A DNA stretch of 64,000 nucleotides from Desulfurococcaceae archaeon (GCA_020833225.1 JAJHQS010000001.1:1-64000); one strand, 5' to 3'; counted from the first letter of the stretch, positions 19,981 through 30,441 are shown. Notes: generated by a model from the letters alone, not told the origin. A program made the numbers and translations.

Positions 19981-20418
19981 GTGTGTGCTATGAATAGCGA
20001 GGCACCATCATATATAGTAAGTTTTTACTTTAGAAAAATACTTGTACCTATCGATGGAAGCGAGTCTAGTTATAGGGCGTTACAAGTTGCAGTAGATCTG
20101 GCGCAACACTATGGATCAAAAATAGTAGTTGTACATGTAAAGCCTAAAGGTACTAGCCTAATAGGTGAAAGAGATCCTATTACTAAGGCCAAAGAAAGGT
20201 TAAAGGGGACCTCGATCAGTATAGTGTATAAATATTTAGAATATGATCCTTTAAGCGATAGCCCCTCCTCTATGTTAGTAAGAGAGATCACTAGTGAAGG
20301 ATACGACCTAGTAGTAATAGGTGCTAGAGGCAAGAGCTTATTACCAGATCTTCATATAGGTAGTACAACACTATCACTTATAGTAAACACAGCTACTTCA
20401 ATATTTATTATTAGGTGA
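19981..20418 (+). CDS. Universal stress protein (UspA) family
   Basis: ILVPIDGSESSYRALQVAVDLAQHYGSKIVVVHV; VVIGARGKSLLPDLHIGSTTLSLI. Confidence 0.9.
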   Translation: MCAMNSEAPSYIVSFYFRKILVPIDGSESSYRALQVAVDLAQHYGSKIVVVHVKPKGTSLIGERDPITKAKERLKGTSISIVYKYLEYDPLSDSPSSMLVREITSEGYDLVVIGARGKSLLPDLHIGSTTLSLIVNTATSIFIIR

Positions 20419-20494
20419 TACCTAGTATTATTATGCTAGCTAGTAGAGGGGTCTAAGAAGACTTTTTAGCTTCATTATTGCCTCTATTATCATT

Positions 20495-22132
20495 GTGAGA
20501 AAAATGCCAATAATGGATATGGATTTAGTGGATAAGTTTAAGAAGCTCGGACACCCTGGACTCGCTAGAGATTATCTCAAGAAGCTAACAGTACATCACC
20601 GTGTTCAAGGCTCAATAGGCTTAATTGAGGCCTTAAAAGCTGTTAAAGAAATTATAGACGAGTTCGGTTTAGAGACTAAGATGATCGAAGTACCTGCTGA
20701 TAGTGAAAGAGGTTTTATGGAGAGCCCGATTTCATGGGATGTTAAAGGTGGATTTCTAGAGTTTAAACGTGGTAATACTTTGCTTGCTAGATACGACTAC
20801 AATGATCACCCCACTCTCATAGCAGCGCACTCACCCAAAGGCGAGGGTTGTGGTACTCTTAAATTATGTGTTAGTCTTGATAAATGTGAAGGAGAGAGCG
20901 TATTAGTAGAGGCACCAGCATATATTGCTTATAGAGAGCTAGATGCAGACTTATTAGTGCTATATGACAGTAATAGGTATCCAGAAGCAGTTCCCTATAC
21001 AGGGCTATTTCTAAGAAGTATTGAGGTGAAAAAGAAGCCCGCTGTCTTCAATATACCAGCTTCAATAGCTACTAAGCTTATTTCGCAGATTCAAAAAGGA
21101 TTAGAAATAGAAGTTTGTTGGAGTTCTAATACAGTGTATGTAGAGAGACCTCACTATATGCTCTTAGCTCATAGAGGTGATTCTCAAGGAGTTCTCTATA
21201 TTAGCCATATTTGTCACCCTAAACCAGGAGGACATGATAATGCAAGTGGCAGTGTTGCAAATATTCTCGTAGCTTATATTTTATCTCAAATGCGTGAAAT
21301 AAGTCATACTCACGTATGGGTCCCTGAATATACAGGAACAATATTTTTAAGGGAGCATCTGCCTGGAGAGCCTCTCGGGGTAATTAACTTAGACATGGTT
21401 GGATCTAAGCAGTGGATAACTGATTCAACACTAAATATAATTATATCCCCGCTCTTCATTAAGCAGAAGATCTCAGCATATACGTTCTTAGCTTCTAAAG
21501 CCATACTAGATGAGGCGCCTTCGTTTGGGGGGTTTAAGTTACCGCGATATAGATACTCTTTCTCGCCTTATAGTGCTGGAAGCGATCATGACGTTACTAT
21601 TGGGTGGGGGTTAGATAGTGTAATGCTGAATGAATGGCCTAGTAAATACTATCACACAGACATGGATGATATAGACTCGATCTCACCTAAAAATCTTACT
21701 AATATAGCCATTATAACATCACTTGCGGGAGTATTAACACATAAACTACATAGAGAGGACAGCGTTCTTGAAGCTTTTAATAGTCATTTGAAGTCTTGGT
21801 ATGCTATTGAGGCGTTAAAATATGGAATTGATATTAGCATATTGAGTAAAGTATTAGAGAACGGACTTAACCCAAGTAGTATTAATAAACTTATAACACC
21901 ATTGGCGTTAAAAATATTCTACAAGAAGTTTGGTAGAGAGTTATATATGAAGATCAGGGAGTTAAAAGGGGCATATAGCTTTTTCACATTATATGCGCCA
22001 CTAGCATATATAAATAATATTCAAGATCCAGTCACGTTATTTCAGGTAGAGAACTTATTAGCGTGGAATACTGAGGAGAGAAAATTTATAGAGGATGTAT
22101 GGGATAAGATCAGGGAAGACATTTTAAAGTGA
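20495..22132 (+). CDS. DUF4910/M28-like aminopeptidase-family protein
   Basis: HICHPKPGGHDNASGSVAN metal-binding-like motif; AGSDHDVTIGWGLDSVML; conserved N-terminal VHHRVQGS region. Confidence 0.8.
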   Translation: MRKMPIMDMDLVDKFKKLGHPGLARDYLKKLTVHHRVQGSIGLIEALKAVKEIIDEFGLETKMIEVPADSERGFMESPISWDVKGGFLEFKRGNTLLARYDYNDHPTLIAAHSPKGEGCGTLKLCVSLDKCEGESVLVEAPAYIAYRELDADLLVLYDSNRYPEAVPYTGLFLRSIEVKKKPAVFNIPASIATKLISQIQKGLEIEVCWSSNTVYVERPHYMLLAHRGDSQGVLYISHICHPKPGGHDNASGSVANILVAYILSQMREISHTHVWVPEYTGTIFLREHLPGEPLGVINLDMVGSKQWITDSTLNIIISPLFIKQKISAYTFLASKAILDEAPSFGGFKLPRYRYSFSPYSAGSDHDVTIGWGLDSVMLNEWPSKYYHTDMDDIDSISPKNLTNIAIITSLAGVLTHKLHREDSVLEAFNSHLKSWYAIEALKYGIDISILSKVLENGLNPSSINKLITPLALKIFYKKFGRELYMKIRELKGAYSFFTLYAPLAYINNIQDPVTLFQVENLLAWNTEERKFIEDVWDKIREDILK

Positions 22133-22138
22133 TGTAAT

Positions 22139-23812
22139 GTGCCTGTAATAAGAGTTAGTAGGCGTGAACTTGAAAGCTTACTAGAAGTAAAACTCACTAT
22201 AAGTGACATTTATAAGGTATTAACGAGACTCAAGTGTGAGGTTGAACGTGTAGAGAATGATGAAATAGAGTATGAAGCTACGAGCGATAGACCAGATCTC
22301 TACAGTGTAGAGGGGCTTTCCAGGGCTATGAGGCCATGGTTAGGATTAGCATGGAAACCCCATACTATTATAAGATCCGGCGTTACTGGGTATGCAGAGA
22401 ATATACCGGAAAGACCCTATGTAGCTTTAGCTATAGTTAAAGACCTCGAATTATCTTCCGAAGCCATATCTCAGATAATGGGGTTGCAAGAAAAAATAGC
22501 TCAGACATATGGGCGTTCGCGTAGAAAAGTTAGTATAGGCCTTTACGACCTAGATATACTTAAACCGCCAATATTCTATAAGCTCGTAGATCCCTATAAA
22601 ACCAAGTTTAGACCTCTCGGCGAGAAAGAATTAATGAGTTTAAGAGAGATTTTAAAAAGAACTGAGAAGGGTTTAATTTACGGCCATATAATTGAAAAAA
22701 TGGATAAATTTCCTGTTTTACAGGATTCAGAGGAAAAAATATTGAGTCTAGTGCCTGTGATTAATAACGAGGAGTGTAAGATAACTGAGAATACTCGGCA
22801 TGTTTTAATAGATGCTACAGGTACAAGTCTAGAAGACGTAGTGAACGCTGTTACAATAATGGCTACTAGTATTGCTGAGAGATCTAAGACGCGATTAATA
22901 GAGCAAGTGTTAGTGGCTTATTCCACAGGATTAGTAATTGGAGCACCACGTGTGAAAGGCGCTGTTATCGATGTAAATGTTACAGATGTAAATAACTTAT
23001 TAGGAATATCTCTTACAGTAAATGATATCAAGGACTTTCTTGAAAAATATCACTATTACAAAATTTTACGTATAGGCAACGATATACTTACTGTTGAAGC
23101 ACCCATATATAGAATTGACGTTAAATCTTGGGTCGATATAGCTGAAGATGTAGCAATAGCCTATGGATACGATAAGCTTGGTTTTGAAGCACAAAGCCTA
23201 GCTCCTTCTACTTCAATAGGCCGTATACACCCCGTAGAATATTTCTCAAGGATTATAAGAGATATAATGGTGGGATTAGGCTTCCACGAGGTAGCGAACT
23301 ATATTATGAGTAATAGATATGTGCAATTAGAGTTATTAGGAGCACCATGGGAGATGTTCCTCGTAGAGAATCCTAGATCAGAGAGATTTGAAGGCTTAAG
23401 AATATGGTTAACTCCAGGTCTACTTCTCACACTCCTTGAAAATGCCGATAAATATAGTAGGTTAAAAATATTCGAAATAGGAGATGTTGTAATACCTGAT
23501 GAAACCTTTGAGACAAGAGCTAGAGTTGATAGAAGGCTTTCTTTGCTTATTTACCATGAAAAAGCCACTTTGACAGATGGTCTCATACATATAAAAGCCT
23601 TAATGAAAGAACTTGGACTTGAAGTATCTTTTAGTAAAGGATTAATGCCTGGATTTTTACCAGAAAGGACAGCACTAATAAATAGTTGTGGTGAAAATAT
23701 AGGATTCGTAGGTGAAGTGCATCCCAAAATACTACTTAAATTAGAACTTAAAAACCCGGTAGTCATAGCAGAGATCTCTCTTAGTAAAATTTTAAGTAAC
23801 TGTTTTAAATAA
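22139..23812 (+). CDS. pheT: Phenylalanyl-tRNA synthetase beta subunit
   Basis: YEATSDRPDLYSVEGLSRAMRPWLG; B3/B4 and B5 domain segments; GTG start. Confidence 0.95.
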   Translation: MPVIRVSRRELESLLEVKLTISDIYKVLTRLKCEVERVENDEIEYEATSDRPDLYSVEGLSRAMRPWLGLAWKPHTIIRSGVTGYAENIPERPYVALAIVKDLELSSEAISQIMGLQEKIAQTYGRSRRKVSIGLYDLDILKPPIFYKLVDPYKTKFRPLGEKELMSLREILKRTEKGLIYGHIIEKMDKFPVLQDSEEKILSLVPVINNEECKITENTRHVLIDATGTSLEDVVNAVTIMATSIAERSKTRLIEQVLVAYSTGLVIGAPRVKGAVIDVNVTDVNNLLGISLTVNDIKDFLEKYHYYKILRIGNDILTVEAPIYRIDVKSWVDIAEDVAIAYGYDKLGFEAQSLAPSTSIGRIHPVEYFSRIIRDIMVGLGFHEVANYIMSNRYVQLELLGAPWEMFLVENPRSERFEGLRIWLTPGLLLTLLENADKYSRLKIFEIGDVVIPDETFETRARVDRRLSLLIYHEKATLTDGLIHIKALMKELGLEVSFSKGLMPGFLPERTALINSCGENIGFVGEVHPKILLKLELKNPVVIAEISLSKILSNCFK

Positions 23813-23821
23813 GTAGTTAAC

Positions 23822-23882
23822 AGAGGATGAAGCTTGGAAGGGATGACCTTTAAAGGGATGAATTGACGGGCCTTGCTGATTA
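23822..23882 (+). ncRNA. Candidate C/D-box sRNA (weaker)
   Basis: C AGGATGA (23824-23830), D' ATGA-like (23843-23846), C' GGGATGA (23855-23861), D CTGA (23876-23879); 56-nt C-to-D span in an intergenic gap. Confidence 0.4.
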
Positions 23883-24005
23883 ACTAGGGAGAAATGTCAT
23901 AGCCGCTTCTTTATCAGTAGGTTTTAGACAGGAACTATTGTACTAATAAGAGCTTTTCAGCGATTAATGCGATCTTTTCTGTTTCGCACACTTAGCAGAG
24001 GTTAA

Positions 24006-24530
24006 TTATTTGTCAATGTAATTATGCGCTTGGTCTTCGTGTATGTGAACACCCTCAAATCTATTTACTTCTTCAAGGAGATGGTTGACTATGTTTACGA
24101 GTATTTCAAGGCCTAATATTACTCCTTGTGGAGAACCAGGTAGCACTGTGGAGATTTTACCGTCGTGGAGTATGCAGAGCGCTGTCCTAGAGAGTATAGC
24201 TCTATATCCTATTCTCTGCATTGAGAGAGCTCTAAAGAGCTCTCCAAATCCAGGCATACATCTCCATGCAATATTCTCGACAACGTCGACTGTAATGTCT
24301 CGAGGACTTGGCCCTGTACCTCCTAAGAGCACTAATACTTTGCCATTAGCCTCTCTAATAGCTCTCAAGATCTCTCTATAATTATTTCTAATAATCTTTT
24401 TTCTACTAATGCAATATCCCCTCTCCTCTAAAAATTTCTTTGCAATTTCGCCACTAACATCTTCTTGAGGATTCTCTGCTACCCTATCACTAACAACAAT
24501 AATTTCAAAGCACGATGTAGTAGTATTCAC
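24006..24530 (-). CDS. moaB: MoaB/Mog-family molybdenum cofactor biosynthesis protein
   Basis: VLLGGTGPSPRDITVDVVENI and TVLPGSPQGVILGLE signatures. Confidence 0.93.
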   Translation of the reverse strand: MNTTTSCFEIIVVSDRVAENPQEDVSGEIAKKFLEERGYCISRKKIIRNNYREILRAIREANGKVLVLLGGTGPSPRDITVDVVENIAWRCMPGFGELFRALSMQRIGYRAILSRTALCILHDGKISTVLPGSPQGVILGLEILVNIVNHLLEEVNRFEGVHIHEDQAHNYIDK

Positions 24531-24580
24531 TTTTTAACACCACGTAGGAGTATACAACTATCAAATTTAATTATTATTTT

Positions 24581-24952
24581 CTAATCTAGAGCTTTAATTA
24601 GTTCTGAGAGTTCTATAAAATGCTCTTTTGAGACATGATCGTCTTTAACTTGTACACCTTCAAGTGCTAAAAGCTTCTTTTTGAACTCTTTACCGAGGAC
24701 ACGGTAACCTCCTATACGCATATCCCTATGTATAACTCTGTGACACGGTATGATGATGATATCCTGGTTCTTAGCTAGGCACTGTGCAACAATACGTGGA
24801 TGTATATTAAGTAATTTAGCTATACTTAAATAGCTTGTTACAAATCCTTGAGGTATAAGCTGTACTAATATGTAAATGGCTTGACAGAGGTCATTAAGCG
24901 AGGCTCTTTTAAACACTATTTTTTCTCCCCTAGCTTTAGCTACAATAAGCAC
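24581..24952 (-). CDS. ogt: Methylated-DNA--protein-cysteine methyltransferase
   Basis: IPCHRVIHRDMRIGGYRVLGKEFKKKLLALEGV active-site region. Confidence 0.94.
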   Translation of the reverse strand: MLIVAKARGEKIVFKRASLNDLCQAIYILVQLIPQGFVTSYLSIAKLLNIHPRIVAQCLAKNQDIIIIPCHRVIHRDMRIGGYRVLGKEFKKKLLALEGVQVKDDHVSKEHFIELSELIKALD

Positions 24953-25861
24953 TCAAAGCTCACCAGTCTTTCTGAAGAGACAAATAATTTTGCCTCTGGA
25001 GCCGGCACCTATTGTGCTGGCCACAGGATCACATTTAGCTACAAGTATAAACACTACAGGTTTATCTAAAAATTGCTCACTGAGATATTCATAATGGCTC
25101 ATGCCCTTAGCGACTATTAAATCAGCTTTTTCTATACTTTTCAATGCTTCTTCACTTAAATTCTCAATGTGTATAGTTGAACCCTGATAAGCTACAACTC
25201 CATCTAGAGCGCTAGTTAGTCCGCTAGATACAGCATCATAGATGGTTACATCGTTTTGGAAGCCTGGATCCTCTTTTACAAAGCCATATACGCTATTGCC
25301 CATATACCTGATCTCTCTGATTAGTAACATGTCGTAAATAGATTCACCAGCATTATCAAACAACCATAATACATTTAACCCCCCTTTTCTTACTACCTCG
25401 TAAAATTCACGTACATGGTCAATAAATAACTCGGCCTTCTCAACCTTTAAAGGATCTATACTTACTATATTAGCGCTGTGTTCAGCTACACCATAGTCAA
25501 TAATATTAGCAATGCCTGAGAGCTTAACGAGATATCTAAATCTCTCGTAATTGTTTATTAGTCTAGCTGAGTATTCTTCGTGAACATGTAGATCACGTAG
25601 TGCTTGTAGATTAGATATTGACTTAATTTTCTCATAGTAAGTAATTACTTCAGGTAGTTTTAAAATCACATACCTAAATGTAATTGTAGCAAGTTGTGTC
25701 AGCTCTTTGTCTAATGAAAACTCTTCAATCAATAGCTTAAGTAGCTCTTTAGCCACTTGAATTTTAAGCTTGTCAGGAATACTTGTACTTTCTATTTCTC
25801 GTAATCTCACAGATAGAATACATCTTAAACACTCAGGCTCAGGCTTCATTGCAATAATCAC
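24953..25861 (-). CDS. DUF89/ARMT1-like damage-control phosphatase family protein
   Basis: CLRCILSVRLRE N-terminus; LWLFDNAGESIYDMLLIREI; DLIVAKGMSHYEYLSE; KCDPVASTIG. Confidence 0.88.
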   Translation of the reverse strand: MIIAMKPEPECLRCILSVRLREIESTSIPDKLKIQVAKELLKLLIEEFSLDKELTQLATITFRYVILKLPEVITYYEKIKSISNLQALRDLHVHEEYSARLINNYERFRYLVKLSGIANIIDYGVAEHSANIVSIDPLKVEKAELFIDHVREFYEVVRKGGLNVLWLFDNAGESIYDMLLIREIRYMGNSVYGFVKEDPGFQNDVTIYDAVSSGLTSALDGVVAYQGSTIHIENLSEEALKSIEKADLIVAKGMSHYEYLSEQFLDKPVVFILVAKCDPVASTIGAGSRGKIICLFRKTGEL

Positions 25862-25985
25862 CTATGCTATTACAATTCAGAGTTTACTAGAAAGAAGTTA
25901 TTTAATTTAGCTATTTAGCAACTATATTGCAGATGTATATTTACCCTAGGTGTTTTAAGATAAGTTAGATGAGAGGTAATGTTTT

Positions 25986-26930
25986 TTGAGTATTAATGTT
26001 AAAGACATGCCTCTACGTGATAATTATGGTAGACCAGTAGATAGTTTAAGGCTAATAATTACGACTAGATGTAATTATCAGTGTATTTTTTGTCATAGAG
26101 AAGGTTTAGAGAAGTCTAGTGGAAATATTGAGGAGAGATTAAGGCCTAAAGATTATGGGTTTTTAGCAAGTATTGCTAGGAAGATAAATATTAAATTTTA
26201 CAAAATAACTGGCGGAGAGCCGCTGTTGAGGAGAGATGTACATGAGATTGTGAGAGAAATTAGACCTTACGCAGAGGAGGTTTCAATTACAACTAATGGT
26301 TCACTGCTTTGCGAAAAGGCTGAATTACTAGCTGAGAGCGGGGTTGATAGAGTAAATGTAAGTTTACATTCTCTTAGAGAAGACACGTATAGATATTTAA
26401 CAGGCGGGGTTAACCTACTTGATAGTGTTCTTAAGGGATTAGAGACTTCTCTAGAGTATGGATTAAAAGTAAAGTTGAATTTCCTTGCTATGAAGTCGAA
26501 TATCAGTGAATTTCCTCAAATATTACAACTAGCTGAGAAATATGGTTTTGATTTAAATGTGATAGAGTTAATACCTTTAGGCACTCCTATAGGCGTGTAT
26601 AAAAGTGAACATGTTAAATTAGATCCTATAGTGGAGTTTTTAGAGAAGATCGCTGTTAAGAAAACAGTTAGGATTTTTCAGAGTAGACCTATATATGTGC
26701 TTCCAAGTGGTATTAAAGTAGAAGTTGTTATTGGATATGGCAATCCACACTTATGTAGTTCTTGCACTAGGTTAAGGTTTACGCCAGAAGGCTATTTAAA
26801 AACCTGTCTCTACGTGGAGTACCCGTTTGTAGATGTATATAACGCCATTATTGCTAGAGATGAAATAGGTGTTTTAGAAGGATTTAAGAGAGCTATTAGC
26901 TTAAGAAAACCGTTTTTTAAATCTAGGTGA
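25986..26930 (+). CDS. moaA: GTP 3',8-cyclase MoaA (radical SAM)
   Basis: TTRCNYQCIFCHREG; GGEPLLRRD; C-terminal LCSSCTRLRFTPEGYLKTCL cluster. Confidence 0.95.
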   Translation: MSINVKDMPLRDNYGRPVDSLRLIITTRCNYQCIFCHREGLEKSSGNIEERLRPKDYGFLASIARKINIKFYKITGGEPLLRRDVHEIVREIRPYAEEVSITTNGSLLCEKAELLAESGVDRVNVSLHSLREDTYRYLTGGVNLLDSVLKGLETSLEYGLKVKLNFLAMKSNISEFPQILQLAEKYGFDLNVIELIPLGTPIGVYKSEHVKLDPIVEFLEKIAVKKTVRIFQSRPIYVLPSGIKVEVVIGYGNPHLCSSCTRLRFTPEGYLKTCLYVEYPFVDVYNAIIARDEIGVLEGFKRAISLRKPFFKSR

Positions 26931-27391
26931 TTATTATGGTTAAAATGATTGATATTACCGAGAAGGCAGAAGTTTATAGAGAAGCTACTGCAACAGGGTT
27001 TATTAAATTAAGACCTGAAACCATTAAGAGGATAAGAGAGGGGCTTGTAGAGAAAGGAGACGTGTTTACAGTAAGTACTATAGCTGCCATAAATGCCGTG
27101 AAAAATGTACCTCATTTACTACCACTAACACATAATATACCAATAACGACTGTCGATGTTCAATACGTGGTAGAGGAGGATGGAGTGAGAGTATATGTTA
27201 AAGTTAAAACAACAGCTAAAACTGGCGTTGAAATGGAGGCCCTCACAGGTGCTACTATCGCGTTATTAAACATATGGGATATGGTTAAGAAATATGAAAA
27301 AGATGAGAAAGGCCAATATCCTTATACTGTAATAAGTGATGTGAGAATTATTGAAAAAATTAAGGGAAGTATAAGTGAGAGTCGTAGTTAA
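26927..27391 (+). CDS. moaC: Cyclic pyranopterin monophosphate synthase MoaC
   Basis: MIDITEKAEVYREATATGFIKL; LTHNIPITTV; VKTTAKTGVEMEALTG. Confidence 0.96.
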   Translation: MIIMVKMIDITEKAEVYREATATGFIKLRPETIKRIREGLVEKGDVFTVSTIAAINAVKNVPHLLPLTHNIPITTVDVQYVVEEDGVRVYVKVKTTAKTGVEMEALTGATIALLNIWDMVKKYEKDEKGQYPYTVISDVRIIEKIKGSISESRS

Positions 27392-27620
27392 GCCTTACTC
27401 TGTATTTAAAGATAGACTTGGAGATGAAGTTATTTTAGAATTTAACGAGAGTAAAGTTGTAGTTAAAGATATTTTATTGAGATTAAGGTCTCTTTATGAT
27501 ATTAATAGTATTGGTGTAAAACCCATTATTATAGTTGGAAGTAGTGTTGTAAGCGAAGATTATATTATAGAAGGAGATCTTGTAGAGATCTATTTAGTAC
27601 CACCATTTTCAGGTGGATAG
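27375..27620 (+). CDS. moaD: Molybdopterin synthase small subunit MoaD
   Basis: Ubiquitin-like protein ending VEIYLVPPFSGG (C-terminal GG). Confidence 0.93.
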   Translation: MRVVVKPYSVFKDRLGDEVILEFNESKVVVKDILLRLRSLYDINSIGVKPIIIVGSSVVSEDYIIEGDLVEIYLVPPFSGG

Positions 27621-28077
27621 CGTGTTAATTGATGTTAGAATACTCGATAAGAGTGAACAATTAGACTTAAACTCCTTAGTAAATACCATGTTAAAACTCG
27701 ATGAACACTGCGGAGCCATCACATTATTCATAGGCTTAGTGAAGGGACTTGTTGAAGGAGATAAGAAAGTCTATGAACTCGAGTATACAATAGTAAAAAA
27801 TGCTGCTTTAAAAATAATGGAGAAAATTGCGCGTGAAGAAGCAGAAAAATATAAGCTATCTCACGTTGTTATATGGCATAGAATAGGATCGTTAAAGCCC
27901 GGTGAGGTAACAATAGTAATAGCTGTCCTCGCTGAGAATAGAAAAAGTTCTTTCGCGGCAGCTGAAGAAATACTAGAGAGAGTTAAGAGCGAGGTGCCTA
28001 TTTTCAAGTTAGAAAAGAGATCTGATGGAGAATACTGGGTTATTGGAAGCGAGTTGAGAGTTAAAAGGGAGAAGTAA
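27613..28077 (+). CDS. moaE: Molybdopterin synthase catalytic subunit MoaE
   Basis: HCGAITLFIGLVKG; HRIGSLKPGEVTIVIAVLAENR. Confidence 0.94.
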   Translation: MDSVLIDVRILDKSEQLDLNSLVNTMLKLDEHCGAITLFIGLVKGLVEGDKKVYELEYTIVKNAALKIMEKIAREEAEKYKLSHVVIWHRIGSLKPGEVTIVIAVLAENRKSSFAAAEEILERVKSEVPIFKLEKRSDGEYWVIGSELRVKREK

Positions 28078-28110
28078 AAATAACAATGTTATAGATTAGG
28101 CGAGGAAAAC

Positions 28111-30441
28111 GTGACAAACTCAAATAGAGCATTACGTATTATTATAACTGGACTTGTTCAAGGCGTTGGTTTTAGACCATTTATAAGTAGACTTGCAAAA
28201 GAGTTTAAACTAAGAGGATATGTGAGGAATATCGGTGGCGGTGAGGTAGAATTATGGATTGAAGGCCCTGAGAACGTCCTCTACGAGTTTATTGCCGAGT
28301 TATTCTATGAGAAGCCACCGCCTGCAATTATAGAGTATGTTTTCTCCGAAGAGGAGCATATATGTGGTTATACAGACTTTAACATAGAAGTTAGCGGTGA
28401 GAAAACATATGTAAGATCTAATATACCACCTGACTTAGCTATGTGTAAAAATTGTCTCGAGGAAATTCTTGACAAAGAGAATAAGAGATATATGTATCCA
28501 TTTAATTCTTGTGCGTGGTGTGGACCTAGATTTTCAATGATCTATAAGATACCGTATGATAGGGAGAACACTTCGATGAATAAATATAAGCTATGTAGCG
28601 ATTGCATGAGAGAATATACGGATCCTGCAAATACTAGGAGATATCATGCTCAGGGCATTAGTTGCCCTCGTGATGGTCCGCGAATTATGCTTTTAGATAA
28701 AAATTTTGAGAGAGTAGACTGTAATGATCCCATTTTAATGGCGGCGAAACTTATCGATGAAGGCTATATTGTTGGTGTTAAAGGCCTAGGGGGTTATCAT
28801 ATTGCAGCTCTCGCAACAGACGATGAAGTAGTACTTGAACTTAGGAGGAGGAAGAGAAGACCTAATAAGCCCTTCGCAATCATGGGCCTAGATACCACTG
28901 TTTTAAGTAAACTTGTTTATATAGATTATGAAGATGAAGTGTTATTAAATTCTCCTCAAGCTCCAATACTATTGTTGCCTAAGCGCCCTGAAAGCCCTGT
29001 TTCTAAGTATGTATCACCTGGACTTGCCCATGAAGGAGTATTTGTGGCTTATACGCCGCTTCACTACATCCTTCTACTTAATACCAGGGATAAATTTTTG
29101 ATCATGACAAGTGGCAACGTTTCAGGAGAGCCTATGTGTAAAGATGAAGATTGTGCTAAAATAAAATTATCTAAAATAGCAGATTACTTCTTAGTTCACG
29201 ATAGAGAGATAGTGAATAGAGTAGATGATAGCGTAATACGGAAAACTGGAGGTAATTATGTTATACTTAGAAGGAGTAGAGGTTTTGCACCAGCTTGGAT
29301 AACAATACCATTTAACTTGAGCAGAGAGTACATAGCATTCGGAGGCGACCTTGACAATGTAGGGGGGATAGGTTTTGAGAACAGAGTGGTTTTAACACAA
29401 TATATTGGTGATCTAGATAGTTTAGAAGCCCAGGAGGATCTGGTAAAATACTTAGAGTTCTTAGTGAAAAATTATCATATAGGTATGAACAATAAACCCA
29501 TTGTTGTGGTAGATAAACATCCAAGATTATATTCGAGAACATTAGGCTTACTTTATTCTAATGTAAATAGACTAGGCTTTATAGAGGTACAACATCATTA
29601 CGCACATGTGTTATCAACGGCAATTGACCTAGAAATTAAAGGTGAATTAGTAGGTCTTGCTATAGATGGCTTGGGCTGGGGCGATGATAATACCATTTGG
29701 GGAGGCGAGGTCTTATTATTTAACACAGAAAAATATGGCTATAAAAGAATTGCTTCACTAAAACAATTACCATTAACAAGTGACAGAGATACTTATATAC
29801 CAATACGTATATTCTCATCTTATCTTACTATGGAAGGATATGAGTGGATAGAGATCAAGAAGCTCTTAGAGTCTATGGGAACCCCTACGAGTAAATTATA
29901 TGAGGCGTTTGCATCGCACATCCTTATAACGCAGAAAAAATATACACTAGCTTCAAGTACCGGTAGACTTATTGATATGGTAATGGCGATTATAGACCCA
30001 AATATAGAGAGAACGTATGAAGGAGAGCCAGCGATAAAACTAGAAGCTCTTGGAAGTAGTGGAGGGCTGATTGATGTGAATGATTACGTGGTTATCAGCG
30101 ATAATGGCATTTTAAAACTAGACTATAGAGGACTAGTTAACTGGGTTTTAGAGAGTCGAACGAAATACGATCCTCACACACTTGCAAAGAGCTTTCTATA
30201 TAGTTTTGGTCTAGCATTAGGCGACTTAATAACATGTTCTATTAAGGGGTTTAGAATAGATGGGGTCGTATTGGGTGGAGGAGCAGCTGTTAACGAATTC
30301 ATATATATGGGTTTATATGAGAGATTGAGAGAAGAAGATTTAATGCCTAATTTACCCAGAAAAATACCTCTAGGAGATGGAGGATTAGCACTTGGACAAA
30401 TAATAGCGGCAGATCTGTTGATTAAAAGTGGAAAAGTTTAA
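28111..30441 (+). CDS. hypF: Carbamoyltransferase HypF ([NiFe]-hydrogenase maturation)
   Basis: Acylphosphatase domain GLVQGVGFRPFI; zinc-finger cysteines; VGVKGLGGYHIAALA; VQHHYAHVLS. Confidence 0.96.
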   Translation: MTNSNRALRIIITGLVQGVGFRPFISRLAKEFKLRGYVRNIGGGEVELWIEGPENVLYEFIAELFYEKPPPAIIEYVFSEEEHICGYTDFNIEVSGEKTYVRSNIPPDLAMCKNCLEEILDKENKRYMYPFNSCAWCGPRFSMIYKIPYDRENTSMNKYKLCSDCMREYTDPANTRRYHAQGISCPRDGPRIMLLDKNFERVDCNDPILMAAKLIDEGYIVGVKGLGGYHIAALATDDEVVLELRRRKRRPNKPFAIMGLDTTVLSKLVYIDYEDEVLLNSPQAPILLLPKRPESPVSKYVSPGLAHEGVFVAYTPLHYILLLNTRDKFLIMTSGNVSGEPMCKDEDCAKIKLSKIADYFLVHDREIVNRVDDSVIRKTGGNYVILRRSRGFAPAWITIPFNLSREYIAFGGDLDNVGGIGFENRVVLTQYIGDLDSLEAQEDLVKYLEFLVKNYHIGMNNKPIVVVDKHPRLYSRTLGLLYSNVNRLGFIEVQHHYAHVLSTAIDLEIKGELVGLAIDGLGWGDDNTIWGGEVLLFNTEKYGYKRIASLKQLPLTSDRDTYIPIRIFSSYLTMEGYEWIEIKKLLESMGTPTSKLYEAFASHILITQKKYTLASSTGRLIDMVMAIIDPNIERTYEGEPAIKLEALGSSGGLIDVNDYVVISDNGILKLDYRGLVNWVLESRTKYDPHTLAKSFLYSFGLALGDLITCSIKGFRIDGVVLGGGAAVNEFIYMGLYERLREEDLMPNLPRKIPLGDGGLALGQIIAADLLIKSGKV

